This document shows positions 25,315 to 34,217 of a stretch of 49,194 nt of DNA, one piece after another (the first letter of the stretch is position 1; the number at the start of each line of letters is the position of its first letter). The stretch is from Rathayibacter tritici (GTDB taxonomy: Bacteria; Actinomycetota; Actinomycetes; Actinomycetales; Microbacteriaceae), in assembly GCF_002932875.1 (NCBI RefSeq), contig NZ_PSWS01000016.1, forward strand, positions 1 through 49,194. The letters are read 5' to 3'. The position numbers and the translations under genes are program-made. The notes under the pieces were generated by a model. The model was not told where the DNA came from. It saw only the letters and a list, made by a program, of their open reading frames with translations, and made no database searches.

Positions 25315-25902
25315 ATGGCCCTCATCGCCTCCCGCACCGCCACGACCAGCGCCCCGATCCTCGACGTCCTCGCGGAGCGCTGGAGCCCGCGCTCCTACGA
25401 CGCGACCGCGACCGTCTCGGACGAGACCCTCACGTCCCTCCTCGAGGCCGCGCGCTGGTCACCGTCCGCCAGCAACTCGCAGCCGTGGCGCTTCATCGTC
25501 GCCCGCCGCGGATCCGACGAGTTCGACCGCATCGTCTCGACCCTCGCCGGCTTCAACGGAGCCTGGGCCGGCTCCGCCGCCGTCCTGGTCGTCGCGCTCG
25601 CCGAGACCCTCGACGCCGAGGGAAAGCCGCGCCCGTGGGCCAGCTATGACCTCGGCCAGTCGATCGCCCACCTCAGCGTCCAGGCGCACCACGAGGGTCT
25701 GCACGTGCACCAGATGGCCGGCTTCGACAAGGACGCCGTCCGCGCCGCGTTCGACGTCGACGAGCGCTTCGACCCGGTGACGATCGCGGCGGTCGGAGTC
25801 GCTGCCGAGGCCGACGCGCTGTCGAACGAGACGCTGCGCGAGCGCGAGACCGCGCCGCGCAGCCGCCTTCCCCTGGCGGAGCTCCTGCTCGTTCAGGCGT
25901 AG
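25315..25902 (+). CDS. Nitroreductase-family oxidoreductase
   Basis: A 195-residue FMN-dependent nitroreductase-fold protein. Family features are [20 protein letters not shown] and [20 protein letters not shown] near the N-terminus (FMN phosphate and ribityl contacts) and [20 protein letters not shown] at about residue 115. The ATG at 25315 has GGAAGAAG as ribosome-binding site, and earlier in-frame ATGs give only a short basic extension. The physiological substrate is unknown. The gene is followed by a good intrinsic terminator at 25915. Confidence 0.9.
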   Translation: MALIASRTATTSAPILDVLAERWSPRSYDATATVSDETLTSLLEAARWSPSASNSQPWRFIVARRGSDEFDRIVSTLAGFNGAWAGSAAVLVVALAETLDAEGKPRPWASYDLGQSIAHLSVQAHHEGLHVHQMAGFDKDAVRAAFDVDERFDPVTIAAVGVAAEADALSNETLRERETAPRSRLPLAELLLVQA

Positions 25903-25914
25903 CCGCCGCACGTC

Positions 25915-25957
25915 GAAGGCCTCCCCCGCCCGCGGATCGGGTAGGCCTTCTGTGTTA
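25915..25957 (+). terminator. Intrinsic terminator after the nitroreductase gene
   Basis: GAAGGCCT (25915-25922) pairs with AGGCCTTC (25943-25950), with additional pairing of CCCG/CGGG inside. The T-containing TGTGTT follows directly. It lies 13 bases after the nitroreductase stop. Confidence 0.75.
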
Positions 25958-26043
25958 CTCCCCGTGTCGGGCCGCGAGGTGGCGCCCGGGGCCCCTCCGT
26001 ACGATCGGACGATCCGCCCGTCCGTCCCGCCATCCGGAGAGAC

Positions 26044-26856
26044 ATGCCCGCCACCCCCGCCGCCCGCACGAGCCTGGCCTTCGACGCCGAGCTCGGCCAG
26101 TCGGCGTTCCCCGTGCGCTTCGAGGGGGTCGGCCGCACTTTCGCGCCCGGGGCGCCGGTGCTGACGGACGTCTCACTCGAGGCGGCCGCGGGCGAGGTCA
26201 TCGCGATCCTCGGCCCGAGCGGCTGCGGTAAGTCGACGCTCCTGCGCATCGCCGCTGGCCTGGACACTGCATCAGAGGGCTCCGTGCTGATCGGCGGCGC
26301 ACCCGTCTTGGGCATCGACCCGCGCTGCGCGATGGCGTTCCAGGAGCCGCGGCTGCTGCCGTGGCGGAGCATCGCCGATAACGTCGCGCTGGGTCTGCCG
26401 CGCGGCACTCCGCGTCCCGCCGCCCGTGCCGCCGTCGACGAGCTCCTCTCGCTGGTCGGCCTCACCGCGCACGCTCGCTCGCGCCCCCGCGAGGTGTCCG
26501 GAGGGATGGCCCAGCGCGCCTCCCTCGCCCGCGCGCTCGCGCGCAATCCCGGCGTGCTCCTCCTGGACGAGCCGTTCGGCGCGCTCGACGCAATGACGCG
26601 CCTGCGGATGCAGGACCTGCTGCTCGAGGTGCACGCGGCGGCTCCGGCGACGATCCTGCTCGTCACGCACGATGTCGACGAGGCCCTGCAGCTGGCCGAC
26701 CGCATCGTGCTCCTCGGGCGAGACGAGCCCGGAGGCATCTCCCGGATCCAGCGGATCGTGACGGTCCCCGGCGTTCGACCCCGGGACCGCGGCTCGGCGG
26801 AACTCGCCGAGTACCGCGCCGAGCTGCTCGCGGGGCTCGGCATCGAGCGGCACTGA
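26044..26856 (+). CDS. ssuB: Sulfonate-type ABC importer, ATP-binding protein
   Basis: A 270-residue ATPase of the nitrate/sulfonate/taurine importer group. It has Walker A GPSGCGKST (about 58-66), Q-loop CAMAFQEPRLLPWRS (about 96, with the LLPWR sequence typical of SsuB/TauB), signature EVSGGMAQR (about 150), Walker B VLLLDEPFGALD (about 172) and switch VTHDVDEAL (about 205). It is the first gene of the ssuB-ssuA-ssuC set, all plus strand, preceded by a short leader with GGAGAG before the ATG. The transported compound (an aliphatic sulfonate, taurine or similar) is inferred from the family. No desulfonating monooxygenase is nearby. Confidence 0.92.
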   Translation: MPATPAARTSLAFDAELGQSAFPVRFEGVGRTFAPGAPVLTDVSLEAAAGEVIAILGPSGCGKSTLLRIAAGLDTASEGSVLIGGAPVLGIDPRCAMAFQEPRLLPWRSIADNVALGLPRGTPRPAARAAVDELLSLVGLTAHARSRPREVSGGMAQRASLARALARNPGVLLLDEPFGALDAMTRLRMQDLLLEVHAAAPATILLVTHDVDEALQLADRIVLLGRDEPGGISRIQRIVTVPGVRPRDRGSAELAEYRAELLAGLGIERH

Positions 26857-27035
26857 CCCGGGCGGCACCGAGCCGTACGGCACCGAACCGGGCCCGCACC
26901 GATGGGGGCCGCACGGTCTCCCTCCACAGCCGCCGTCTCCGCCCGCTCTCCACCAAACCGGCTCCTCCCCGCACCATCGCTCCCCCGCAGCACCCACACT
27001 CACTCTTGTCACCGCATCCCGAAGTCGAGGCCCCC

Positions 27036-28106
27036 ATGTCGTTCCCCAGCTCCCCGCACACCAGCTCCCCGCTCACCCGCCGCACCGCTCTGGCCGGCCT
27101 GCTCACCGCCGCCGCCGTCCCGCTCCTTGCGGGCTGCGTCCAGGGCGAGGGCGGAGCAGGAGCGGCGGCCGCCGACACCGCGGCCGGAGGCACCCGGGGC
27201 GGCACCCTCACGCTCGACTTCGCGACCTACAACCCGTTGAGCCTGGTCATCAAGGAGAAAGGCTGGCTCGAGGCGGCCCTCGCCGAACAGCAGGTCACCG
27301 TCGCCTGGGTGCAGTCGGCGGGATCGAACAAGGCCAACGAGGCCCTGCGCGCCGGAGCGATCGACGTCGGCTCCACTGCCGGCTCCGCGGCGCTGCTCGC
27401 CCGCTCGAACGGTTCGCCCATCAAGACGATCAACATTTTCTCGCAGCCGGAGTGGTCGGCCCTCGTGATTCCAGCAGGCTCAGCGATCACCGCCGTCGAG
27501 CAGCTGAAGGGCAAGCAGATCGCGGCCACCAAGGGCACCGACCCCTACTTCTTCCTGGTGCAGGCGCTCGAGGCCGCCGGGCTGGGCATCGGCGACGTGA
27601 CGGTGCAGAACCTCCAGCACGCCGACGGCTGGGCCGCGCTGCAGAACGGCTCCGTCGACGCCTGGGCGGGCCTTGACCCGATCATGGCCGGTGCCCAGGC
27701 TGCCGGGGCGACCCTGCTCTACCGCAACGTCGACTTCAACTCCTACGGTCTGCTCAACGCGACCGAGAGCTTCCTCGCTGAGAAGCCGGACCTGGCGCAA
27801 ACCGTGGTGAACGCGTACGAGCACGCCCGCGCCTGGGCGCTCGAGAACCAGGACGAGACGGCCAGCATCCTCGCCTCCGTCGCCGGGCTCGACGTCACGG
27901 TGGCGACCACAGTCATCACCGAGCGCAGCAACCTCGACGTCGACCACGTCCCGGGCTCCGCCCAGACCGACGTGCTCGCCGTGATCGGCCCGATCTTCGT
28001 CGAGAACGGCGACGTCGCCTCCCAGCAGCAGGTCGACGACGCGCTCGACTCGCTGCTCGACGGCACCTCCGCGTCAGCGGCTGACCCCAGCGCAATCGGG
28101 GCGTGA
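27036..28106 (+). CDS. ssuA: Sulfonate-type ABC importer, substrate-binding lipoprotein
   Basis: A 356-residue periplasmic-type binding protein anchored as a lipoprotein. The signal region contains a twin-arginine (LTRRTALAGLLTAAAVPLLA) and a lipobox ending in AGC (Cys at about residue 35). The mature part begins with a Gly/Ala-rich linker, followed by the NMT1/SsuA-like core: TLDFATYNPLSLVIKEKGWL, NEALRAGAIDVGSTAGSAAL, IPAGSAITAVEQLKGKQIAA and NGSVDAWAGLDPIM. I chose the ATG at 27036 because the TTG ten codons earlier gives a poorer signal peptide. A 180-bp gap separates it from ssuB, and 51 bp from ssuC. Confidence 0.92.
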   Translation: MSFPSSPHTSSPLTRRTALAGLLTAAAVPLLAGCVQGEGGAGAAAADTAAGGTRGGTLTLDFATYNPLSLVIKEKGWLEAALAEQQVTVAWVQSAGSNKANEALRAGAIDVGSTAGSAALLARSNGSPIKTINIFSQPEWSALVIPAGSAITAVEQLKGKQIAATKGTDPYFFLVQALEAAGLGIGDVTVQNLQHADGWAALQNGSVDAWAGLDPIMAGAQAAGATLLYRNVDFNSYGLLNATESFLAEKPDLAQTVVNAYEHARAWALENQDETASILASVAGLDVTVATTVITERSNLDVDHVPGSAQTDVLAVIGPIFVENGDVASQQQVDDALDSLLDGTSASAADPSAIGA

Positions 28107-28157
28107 GGGGCAACGCCTCATTCCCCTGCGACCGCCCTGCCACCTGAGGAGACGACG

Positions 28158-29078
28158 ATGACGATCCGCGACAACGAGACCGCGACCGACGCCGACCTGT
28201 TGAGCGCGGGCACCGGGCTCGTCCAGGTTCCGGGCGCGGCCGGGTTCGCCGTGGTGGGCCCCGCGGTCGCCGCCTCCCAGCGCCGGCTCCGCGAGGACCG
28301 CGCTCGGGGGTCCCGCCCGCTCACCTCGCGGCGCTGGTTCGTCGTCGCCGGCGGGGCGATCCTCCCCGTGCTGCTGCTCGCCGCCTGGCAGATCGCGACG
28401 ACGAGCGGACTGGTCTCGGTCGCCGTGTTCCCCTCGCCCGCGATGGTGTGGGCGGCCGGAGTCGACCTCGCCCAGCGCGGCGATCTGGGGCAGGACGTCG
28501 CTATCTCGACACAGCGGGTGCTCATCGGATTCGCCCTCGGCTCGGCTCTCGGGCTCCTCGTCGGGGCGATGTTCGGCCTCTCCCGCGTCTGGGAGGTGGT
28601 CCTCGGGCCGACCCTCGGCGCGATCCGGGCCGTGCCCTCGCTGGCCTGGGTGCCACTCCTGCTGCTCTGGCTGGGCATCGGTGAGGAGTCGAAAATCACG
28701 CTGATCACGATCGGCGCGTTCTTCCCCGTCTTCACCACGGTCGCCACGGCGCTCGGCCACGTCGACCGACACCTCGTCGAAGCCGGCCGCGCGTTCGGGC
28801 TCTCGGGCGTCCGGCTGTTCACGACGGTGCAGCTGCCCGCGGTGATCCCCGCCGTGATCTCGGGGCTGCGCCTCGCGCTCGCCCAGTCGTGGCTGTTCCT
28901 GGTCGCGTCCGAGCTGATCGCCTCCTCGATGGGCCTGGGCTTCCGACTCATCGACAGCCAGAACAACGGCCGGATCGACCGAGTGTTCCTCGCAATCATC
29001 CTGCTGGCCGTGCTCGGCAAGCTCACCGACGCCGTGGTCGGCGTCTTCCAGCGCTACGCCGTGAGGAAGTGGGCGTGA
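28158..29078 (+). CDS. ssuC: Sulfonate-type ABC importer, permease
   Basis: A 306-residue inner-membrane permease of the SsuC/TauC group. A long cytoplasmic N-terminus (about 60 residues) precedes about six transmembrane helices: helix 1 is near VVAGGAILPVLLLAAWQIAT, and others lie near SALGLLVGAMFGLS, WVPLLLLWLGIG and ITIGAFFPVFTTVATALG. The EAA loop that contacts the ATPase is EAGRAFGLSGVRLFTTVQLP (about 214-233). The ATG follows a GGAGA sequence. With ssuB and ssuA it forms a complete importer. The acetyl-CoA synthetase gene starts 23 bases downstream. Confidence 0.93.
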   Translation: MTIRDNETATDADLLSAGTGLVQVPGAAGFAVVGPAVAASQRRLREDRARGSRPLTSRRWFVVAGGAILPVLLLAAWQIATTSGLVSVAVFPSPAMVWAAGVDLAQRGDLGQDVAISTQRVLIGFALGSALGLLVGAMFGLSRVWEVVLGPTLGAIRAVPSLAWVPLLLLWLGIGEESKITLITIGAFFPVFTTVATALGHVDRHLVEAGRAFGLSGVRLFTTVQLPAVIPAVISGLRLALAQSWLFLVASELIASSMGLGFRLIDSQNNGRIDRVFLAIILLAVLGKLTDAVVGVFQRYAVRKWA

Positions 29079-29101
29079 GCACCCGGGAAGGAGGTCCGAA
29101 G

Positions 29102-31120
29102 GTGAGCGAGACGATCGTCAACCTGCTCGACGAGCACCGACGCTTCCCTCCGCCCGCAGCCTTCGCTGCCCGGGCGAACGTCGGTCAGCAGGAGTACGCC
29201 CGCGCCGCCGCGGATCCGATCGCCTTCTGGGAGGAGGCGGCCCGCCGCCTCGACTGGGCGGAGCCCTGGCACACCGCGCACACCTGGGAGCCGGCCACGC
29301 CGCAACCCGACGGCTCGCTCTCGGTACCGCGCACCACTTGGTTCGAGGGCGGACGACTGAACGTCGCCGTCAACTGCGTCGACCGCCACGTGGACGCGGG
29401 CCGCGGCGAAAAGGTCGCGCTGCACTTCGAGGGCGAGCGCGGGGACCGGCGGTCCATCACCTACGCGCAGCTCCAGCGCGAGGTCTCCCGCGCCGCGCAC
29501 GCGCTCACCGCGCTCGGGATCGGCACGGGCGACCGCGTCGTCGTCTACCTGCCGGTGATCCCGGAGACGGTCGTGATCACCCTCGCGATCGCGCGCATCG
29601 GAGCGATCCACTCGCTCGTCTTCGGCGGCTTCTCGGCCGAGGCGGTGCGGTTCCGGGTGGAGGACACCGGGGCGAAGCTCCTCGTCACCACCGACGGACA
29701 GTTCCGGCGCGGAGCAGCGGTGCCCGTCAAGGCGAGCGCCGACCAGGCGGTCGAGGGCGTCACGTCGATCGAACACGTCCTCGTCGTCCGCCGCACCGGT
29801 GAGCAGGACGTGCCCTGGACTCCGGGCCGCGACGTCTGGTGGCACGAGCTGGTCGACGCGCAGAGCGACGTCCACGAGGCAGAAGCCTTCGACTCCGAGA
29901 CGCCGCTGTTCATCATTTACACCTCCGGCACGACCGGGAAGCCGAAGGGGCTGGTGCATACCAGCGGCGGATACCTCACCCAGGCGTCGTGGACGCACTG
30001 GGCGGTCTTCGACGCGAAGCCCGACGACGTGCACTGGTGCACGGCCGACCTCGCCTGGGTGACCGCGCACACCTACGAGATCTACGGTCCGCTCTCGAAC
30101 GGGCTGACCCAGGTGCTCTACGAAGGCACGCCGAGCACGCCGCACACGGCCCGGCACTTCGAGATCATCGAGCGCTACGGAGTGAGCGTCTACTACACGG
30201 CGCCGACCCTGATCCGCACGCTCATGACCTGGTTCCCCGAGGGGGTGCCCGTGCGGTACGACCTGTCGAGCCTGCGCCTGCTCGGCACGGTCGGCGAGTC
30301 GATCAACCCCGAGGCCTGGGTCTGGTTCCACGAGGCAGTCGGCGGCGGGCGCTGCCCGATCGTCGACACCTGGTGGCAGTCCGAGACCGGCGCCGCGGTG
30401 ATGTGCCCACTGCCGGGCGTCTCGACCCTCAAGCCGGGCTCGTCACTCGGTGCCCTGCCCGGACTCGGAGCCCTGGTCGTGGACGAGGACGGCGAGCGGG
30501 TCCCGAACGGCTCCGGGGGCTACCTCGTGGTCGACCGCACCGGGCCGGCGCTTGCGCGCACCGTGTGGGGAAATCCGGAGCGCTACCGCGACTCCTACTG
30601 GGCCCGCTACGCGCGACGGGGCTGGTTCTTCTCGGGAGACGGCGCGAAATACGACGCCGACGGGGACATCTGGGTGCTCGGCCGCGTGGACGACGTGATC
30701 AACGTCTCCGGCCACCGCCTCTCCACGATCGAGATCGAATCCGCCCTCGTCGCCCACCCGGCGGTCGGTGAGGCGGGAGTCGTCGGAGTCGCCGACCCGA
30801 CGACCGGGCAGGCGATCGCGGCGTTCGTCATCCCCTCCGACGAGGCCGTCGACCGGGCCGAGGAGGACCCGGCCTACTGGAGTGGGCTCAGCTCGTCGCT
30901 CTCCGCTCTGCTGCGCGACCACGTCGCTACCGCCATCGGGCCGATCGCCAAGCCGCGCGACGTGGTGGTGGTGGCCGACCTGCCCAAGACGCGCTCCGGC
31001 AAAATCATGCGCCGCCTGCTCGGCGACATCCGCGACGGCCGTCCGCTCGGCGATGTGACGAGCCTCCAGGACGACACCGTCCCGGCGTGCATCGCGCGGA
31101 TCGTCGCGCAGCTCGGCTGA
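29102..31120 (+). CDS. acsA: Acetyl-CoA synthetase (AMP-forming)
   Basis: A 672-residue AMP-forming acyl-CoA synthetase that activates acetate (or propionate) through an acyl-adenylate. Motifs are the P-loop-like YTSGTTGKPKGLVHTSGGYL, DLAWVTAHTYEIYGPL, the adenylate site DTWWQSETGAAVMCP, GWFFSGDGAKYDADGDIWVL with VDDVINVSGHRLSTIEIE, and the catalytic, acetylation-prone Lys in TRSGKIMRRLL. I chose the GTG at 29102, which has a strong GGAAGGAGG upstream. The open frame further upstream lies inside ssuC. It shares direction with the ssu genes and may be co-transcribed, although no metabolic link is obvious. Lys acetylation control is known for the family. Confidence 0.94.
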   Translation: MSETIVNLLDEHRRFPPPAAFAARANVGQQEYARAAADPIAFWEEAARRLDWAEPWHTAHTWEPATPQPDGSLSVPRTTWFEGGRLNVAVNCVDRHVDAGRGEKVALHFEGERGDRRSITYAQLQREVSRAAHALTALGIGTGDRVVVYLPVIPETVVITLAIARIGAIHSLVFGGFSAEAVRFRVEDTGAKLLVTTDGQFRRGAAVPVKASADQAVEGVTSIEHVLVVRRTGEQDVPWTPGRDVWWHELVDAQSDVHEAEAFDSETPLFIIYTSGTTGKPKGLVHTSGGYLTQASWTHWAVFDAKPDDVHWCTADLAWVTAHTYEIYGPLSNGLTQVLYEGTPSTPHTARHFEIIERYGVSVYYTAPTLIRTLMTWFPEGVPVRYDLSSLRLLGTVGESINPEAWVWFHEAVGGGRCPIVDTWWQSETGAAVMCPLPGVSTLKPGSSLGALPGLGALVVDEDGERVPNGSGGYLVVDRTGPALARTVWGNPERYRDSYWARYARRGWFFSGDGAKYDADGDIWVLGRVDDVINVSGHRLSTIEIESALVAHPAVGEAGVVGVADPTTGQAIAAFVIPSDEAVDRAEEDPAYWSGLSSSLSALLRDHVATAIGPIAKPRDVVVVADLPKTRSGKIMRRLLGDIRDGRPLGDVTSLQDDTVPACIARIVAQLG

Positions 31121-31589
31121 GGCGAGCACGAGAGCGGTGTCGACGTTGCACGGAACCGGCGGCGGCGACGCGACGATCGTGCGCGCGTTCATCGAGTCTC
31201 ACGACGCGACGGCCCCTCATCGCCGCCCACACCGGCTCGCTCCTCTCCTTCGCTGACATGCCACGGTCCCGCATCGACACACGCTCGTCACCCTGCCCGT
31301 CGTCGGCCCGGAGACCCTCGACAGGCTGCAGAACCTCGTTGTCGTGACCATGCGGATGATCGGCGACGGACTGGTGCCCGGCGGCGTGCTCTCCCCGAAC
31401 GTGTACTCCGCTCGCGGCGAATCTCCGGCAAGCCCTCGACGACTCGGCCGCGGCCGGGAAGGACCTCGGGACAGCGGGAGGGTCGATCGACTCGTGACGG
31501 GTGGTGGCCACCGGCCGCTTCCGGGACGGGTCGCCACCGTCTCGGCGACCGAGAGAGCTCAGCGACCGCATCCGGAGTAGCGTGAGGCC
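31121..31589 (+). other. Decayed coding DNA, 470 bp
   Basis: There is no intact gene between acsA and nadE. The plus strand shows coding-like codon bias in pieces. One frame starts GTG TCG ACG at 31139 (TLHGTGGGDATIVRAFIESH) and ends after about 40 codons at a TGA near 31257. Another reads LPVVGPETLDRLQNLVVVTM and MRMIGDGLVPGGVLSPNVYS further on. Together they look like remnants of one frameshifted gene that I cannot identify. The nadE -10-like box TAGCGT lies at 31578-31583. Confidence 0.4.
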
Positions 31590-32411
31590 GTGCGCGACGT
31601 CCAACAGCAGATCATCTCCGAGCTCCACGTCTCTCCCACCGTCGATCCGGCCGCCGAGGTCGAACGGCGCAGCGGCTTCCTCGCCGATTACCTCCGCGGC
31701 ACGGGCGCGAAGGGCCTCGTCCTCGGCATCAGCGGCGGGCAGGATTCGAGCCTGGCCGGCCGACTCTGCCAGCTCGCGGTCGAGCGGGTGCGCGCGAGCG
31801 GAGGGGATGCCTCCTTCATCGCGGTCCGCCTGCCGTACCGGGCGCAGGCCGACGAGGAGGACGCCCAACTCGCCCTCGGCTTCATCCGGCCCGACCGCCA
31901 GGTGGTGTTCGACATCCACCAGGGCGTCGACGGCGTCGCCGCGGCGTTCGGCGACGCGGTCGGTGAGCCGATCAGCGATTTCGTCAAGGGCAACGTGAAG
32001 GCGCGGATGCGGATGGTCGCCCAGTACGCGATTGCCGGTCAGACGGGCATGCTCGTCGTCGGCACCGACCACGCTGCCGAGGCGATCACCGGCTTCTTCA
32101 CCAAGTACGGCGACGGCGGCGCCGACGTCCTCCCCCTCACCGGCCTCACCAAGCGGCAGGGCCGCTCGCTCCTGGAGAACCTCGACGCTCCGGCCCGCCT
32201 CTACGAGAAGGCGCCCACCGCGGACCTCCTCGATGACAACCCCGGCCAGACCGACGAGACGAACCTCGGCCTCACCTACGCCGACCTCGACGCGTACCTG
32301 GAGGGCGGCGACGTCGACCCGGCTATTGCCGAGGCGATCGAAGCGCGGTACGCCGCGACCGAGCACAAGCGCCAGGTGCCGCTGTCGATGTTCGATGACT
32401 GGTGGCGCTGA
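31590..32411 (+). CDS. nadE: NAD synthetase, ammonia-dependent
   Basis: A 273-residue NAD synthetase that amidates nicotinic acid adenine dinucleotide using ATP and ammonia. The ATP-pyrophosphatase P-loop is [12 protein letters not shown] (about 46-57). Further family features are [52 protein letters not shown] (about 152) and [11 protein letters not shown], and the C-terminal lid [13 protein letters not shown]. No glutaminase domain is present, so it belongs to the short bacterial form. The start is GTG at 31590 with TAGCGT ending 6 bases before it, again a leaderless arrangement. Confidence 0.95.
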   Translation: MRDVQQQIISELHVSPTVDPAAEVERRSGFLADYLRGTGAKGLVLGISGGQDSSLAGRLCQLAVERVRASGGDASFIAVRLPYRAQADEEDAQLALGFIRPDRQVVFDIHQGVDGVAAAFGDAVGEPISDFVKGNVKARMRMVAQYAIAGQTGMLVVGTDHAAEAITGFFTKYGDGGADVLPLTGLTKRQGRSLLENLDAPARLYEKAPTADLLDDNPGQTDETNLGLTYADLDAYLEGGDVDPAIAEAIEARYAATEHKRQVPLSMFDDWWR

Positions 32412-32429
32412 CGCCGCGCTGGGACTATC

Positions 32430-32800
32430 CGTTCGCGGCACCGCTGAGGTCGAGGGCGGCGATGATGCGCTGCTCGTCGGGGTGCGCGAGGCGCTCGGCG
32501 TCCGGAGCGTGTCGAGGAGGAGGCGGACGTGGCCCAAGCCTGTGGGACTTTCACCCGGTCGGGCGAGGCGGCGGCCAAGGCGCGCATGGAGAAGACGTTG
32601 CTGCGGGACGGGCCGGTCATCGCGGGAGACTCACGGCGCACGTCGTCGGCGAGTCGATCAGAAACGTGGGTCCCCACGGCTCCTTCGCCTGCTGCTCGAG
32701 GATGGCGTGACCGAGGTCCCAGTAGCTGATGAGCTGCGTGTGTACAGTACGCTGGGCGCGCAGCTGCATGCCCTGGACACGTGAGGCAGCGCGCTGAGAA
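32430..32800 (-). pseudogene. Remnant of a DUF1016 (YhcG-type nuclease) N-terminal domain
   Basis: On the minus strand, one frame reads RAQRTVHTQLISYWDLGHAI then LEQQAKEPWG. A second frame continues with THVSDRLADDVRRESPAMTG and PSRSNVFSMRALAAASPDR, and a third with GHVRLLLDTL. Joined, they follow the DUF1016 N-terminal domain (tandem-helix region before the PDDEXK nuclease domain). The nuclease domain itself is absent. A further minus-strand piece near 32430-32500 (AERLAHPDEQRIIAALDLSG, then stop) looks like the C-terminus of another, unidentified gene. Several frame changes make this clearly dead. The region up to 33009 has no intact gene. Confidence 0.65.
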
Positions 32801-33009
32801 ACGGCTCGCACCCGACTCGCTGAGCGGGTGCCCCCGGGGCATGGTTCGTCTGCGGCACCCTGAGGGCGATGCGGTAGCGAGTGGCGAGCCGGTCGATGGT
32901 GATGGGGCCTCCGTCACGACGTGGTGGGCGGGCAGCGGGAACCTCTGGCCGGCCCCGCTCGCGGCGCAAGGAAGGCCAGCCGCGCTGCGAGCGGGTCCGG
33001 TGCGACCTT

Positions 33010-34059
33010 CTAGGGACGCACGAGGGTCTTGATCGCGCGGCGCTCGTCCATCGCGGCGTATGCCTCCGCGATCTCGTCCAGCGGCAGCTCCAGATCGAAG
33101 ACGAGACCGGGCTCGATCGCGCCGCTGAGCACGTCCGGCAGCAGCTCGGCCATGTAGCCGCGCACCGGCGCGACTCCACCGTTGACGCCCACGTTCGAGC
33201 CGAACATTTGCCGCACCGGCAGCTCCGGGCCGCCGTTGGGAACGCCGACATAGCCGACCATGCCGCCGGGGCGGGCGGAGTCGAGTGCCTGCTGCATCGA
33301 CTCCTTGGTGCCGACGCACTCGAGCACGCAGTCTGCGCCGATTCCGTCGGTCAGCTCGCGAACGCGTGCCACGCCCTCGTCGCCGCGGGTCTCGACGATG
33401 TGCGTCGCTCCGAAGCGGCGGGCAAGGTTTTGCCGCGATTCGTGCCGCGACATCGCGATGATCGTAGTGGCGCCGAGGCGCTTGGCCGCGAGGACCGCGC
33501 AGAGACCGACCGCCCCGTCGCCGACGACCGCGACGGTCGAGCCCGCAGTGACACCGGCCGAGACGGCGGCGTGGTGGCCGGTGCCCATGACATCGGCGAG
33601 GGTGAGCAGGCTGGGGATGAGCGCGGGGTCCGGGTCGGCGTCGACGCGGAAGAGCGTGCCGTCGGCGAGAGGGACGCGCACCTTCTCGCCCTGGGCGCCA
33701 TCGGCGAAGCCCTCCTCGTGCACGTCTGCGCCCCACCAGCCGCCGTTCAGGCAGGAGGTGGAGACGCCGTTGGCACAGTTCGCGCAGGTGCCGTCGCAGA
33801 CGTAGAACGGGGCGATCACGAAGTCGCCGACTGCGACATCGTGCACCTTGTCGCCGATCTCCTCGACCACGCCGACGAACTCGTGGCCGATGCGGTGCGC
33901 CTCCGTAGTGGGCGTGACGCCGCGGTAGGGCCAGAGGTCCGAGCCGCAGACGCACGCCGCGGTGACGCGGACGATCGCGTCGCGTCCGGTGGAGAGCTGC
34001 GGGTCGGGGACCTCCTCGAGTCGGACGTCGCGCTCGCCGTGGATGAGTGTTGCTCGCAT
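33010..34059 (-). CDS. Zinc-dependent alcohol dehydrogenase family protein
   Basis: A 349-residue medium-chain dehydrogenase/reductase. The catalytic zinc site is CVCGSDLWPYRG (Cys at about 37) with GHEFVGVVEEIGD (His-Glu at about 60). The structural zinc loop is CDGTCANCANGVSTSC (about 90-105, four Cys). The NAD(P)-binding Rossmann motif is VAVVGDGAVGLCAVLAAKRL (about 172). It resembles threonine/sorbitol-dehydrogenase-like members and the substrate is unknown. The ATG at 34059 is preceded by AGGAGC. The open frame runs further upstream, but that portion is antisense to other sequence and lacks domain features. Confidence 0.92.
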   Translation of the reverse strand: MRATLIHGERDVRLEEVPDPQLSTGRDAIVRVTAACVCGSDLWPYRGVTPTTEAHRIGHEFVGVVEEIGDKVHDVAVGDFVIAPFYVCDGTCANCANGVSTSCLNGGWWGADVHEEGFADGAQGEKVRVPLADGTLFRVDADPDPALIPSLLTLADVMGTGHHAAVSAGVTAGSTVAVVGDGAVGLCAVLAAKRLGATTIIAMSRHESRQNLARRFGATHIVETRGDEGVARVRELTDGIGADCVLECVGTKESMQQALDSARPGGMVGYVGVPNGGPELPVRQMFGSNVGVNGGVAPVRGYMAELLPDVLSGAIEPGLVFDLELPLDEIAEAYAAMDERRAIKTLVRP

Positions 34060-34217
34060 AGGTGCTCCTGGTCGAGAGGGATGGTGTCGGCGTCCACGGT
34101 ACGCCGGTGCCGCGCGCGGATGCTGCCGCGGCGGGGGCTTGCACGAACGCGCGACGACGCTCTCACCGACGGAGCGGCAGTACGGAGCGGAGCGGCGACG
34201 GGTGGAGCGGCCCGGCA

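Noticed and set aside
32276-34144. 622-codon minus-strand frame across nadE, the gap and alcohol dehydrogenase
   Set aside because: Most of it is a shadow. Only a short internal piece is meaningful, as part of the DUF1016 remnant.
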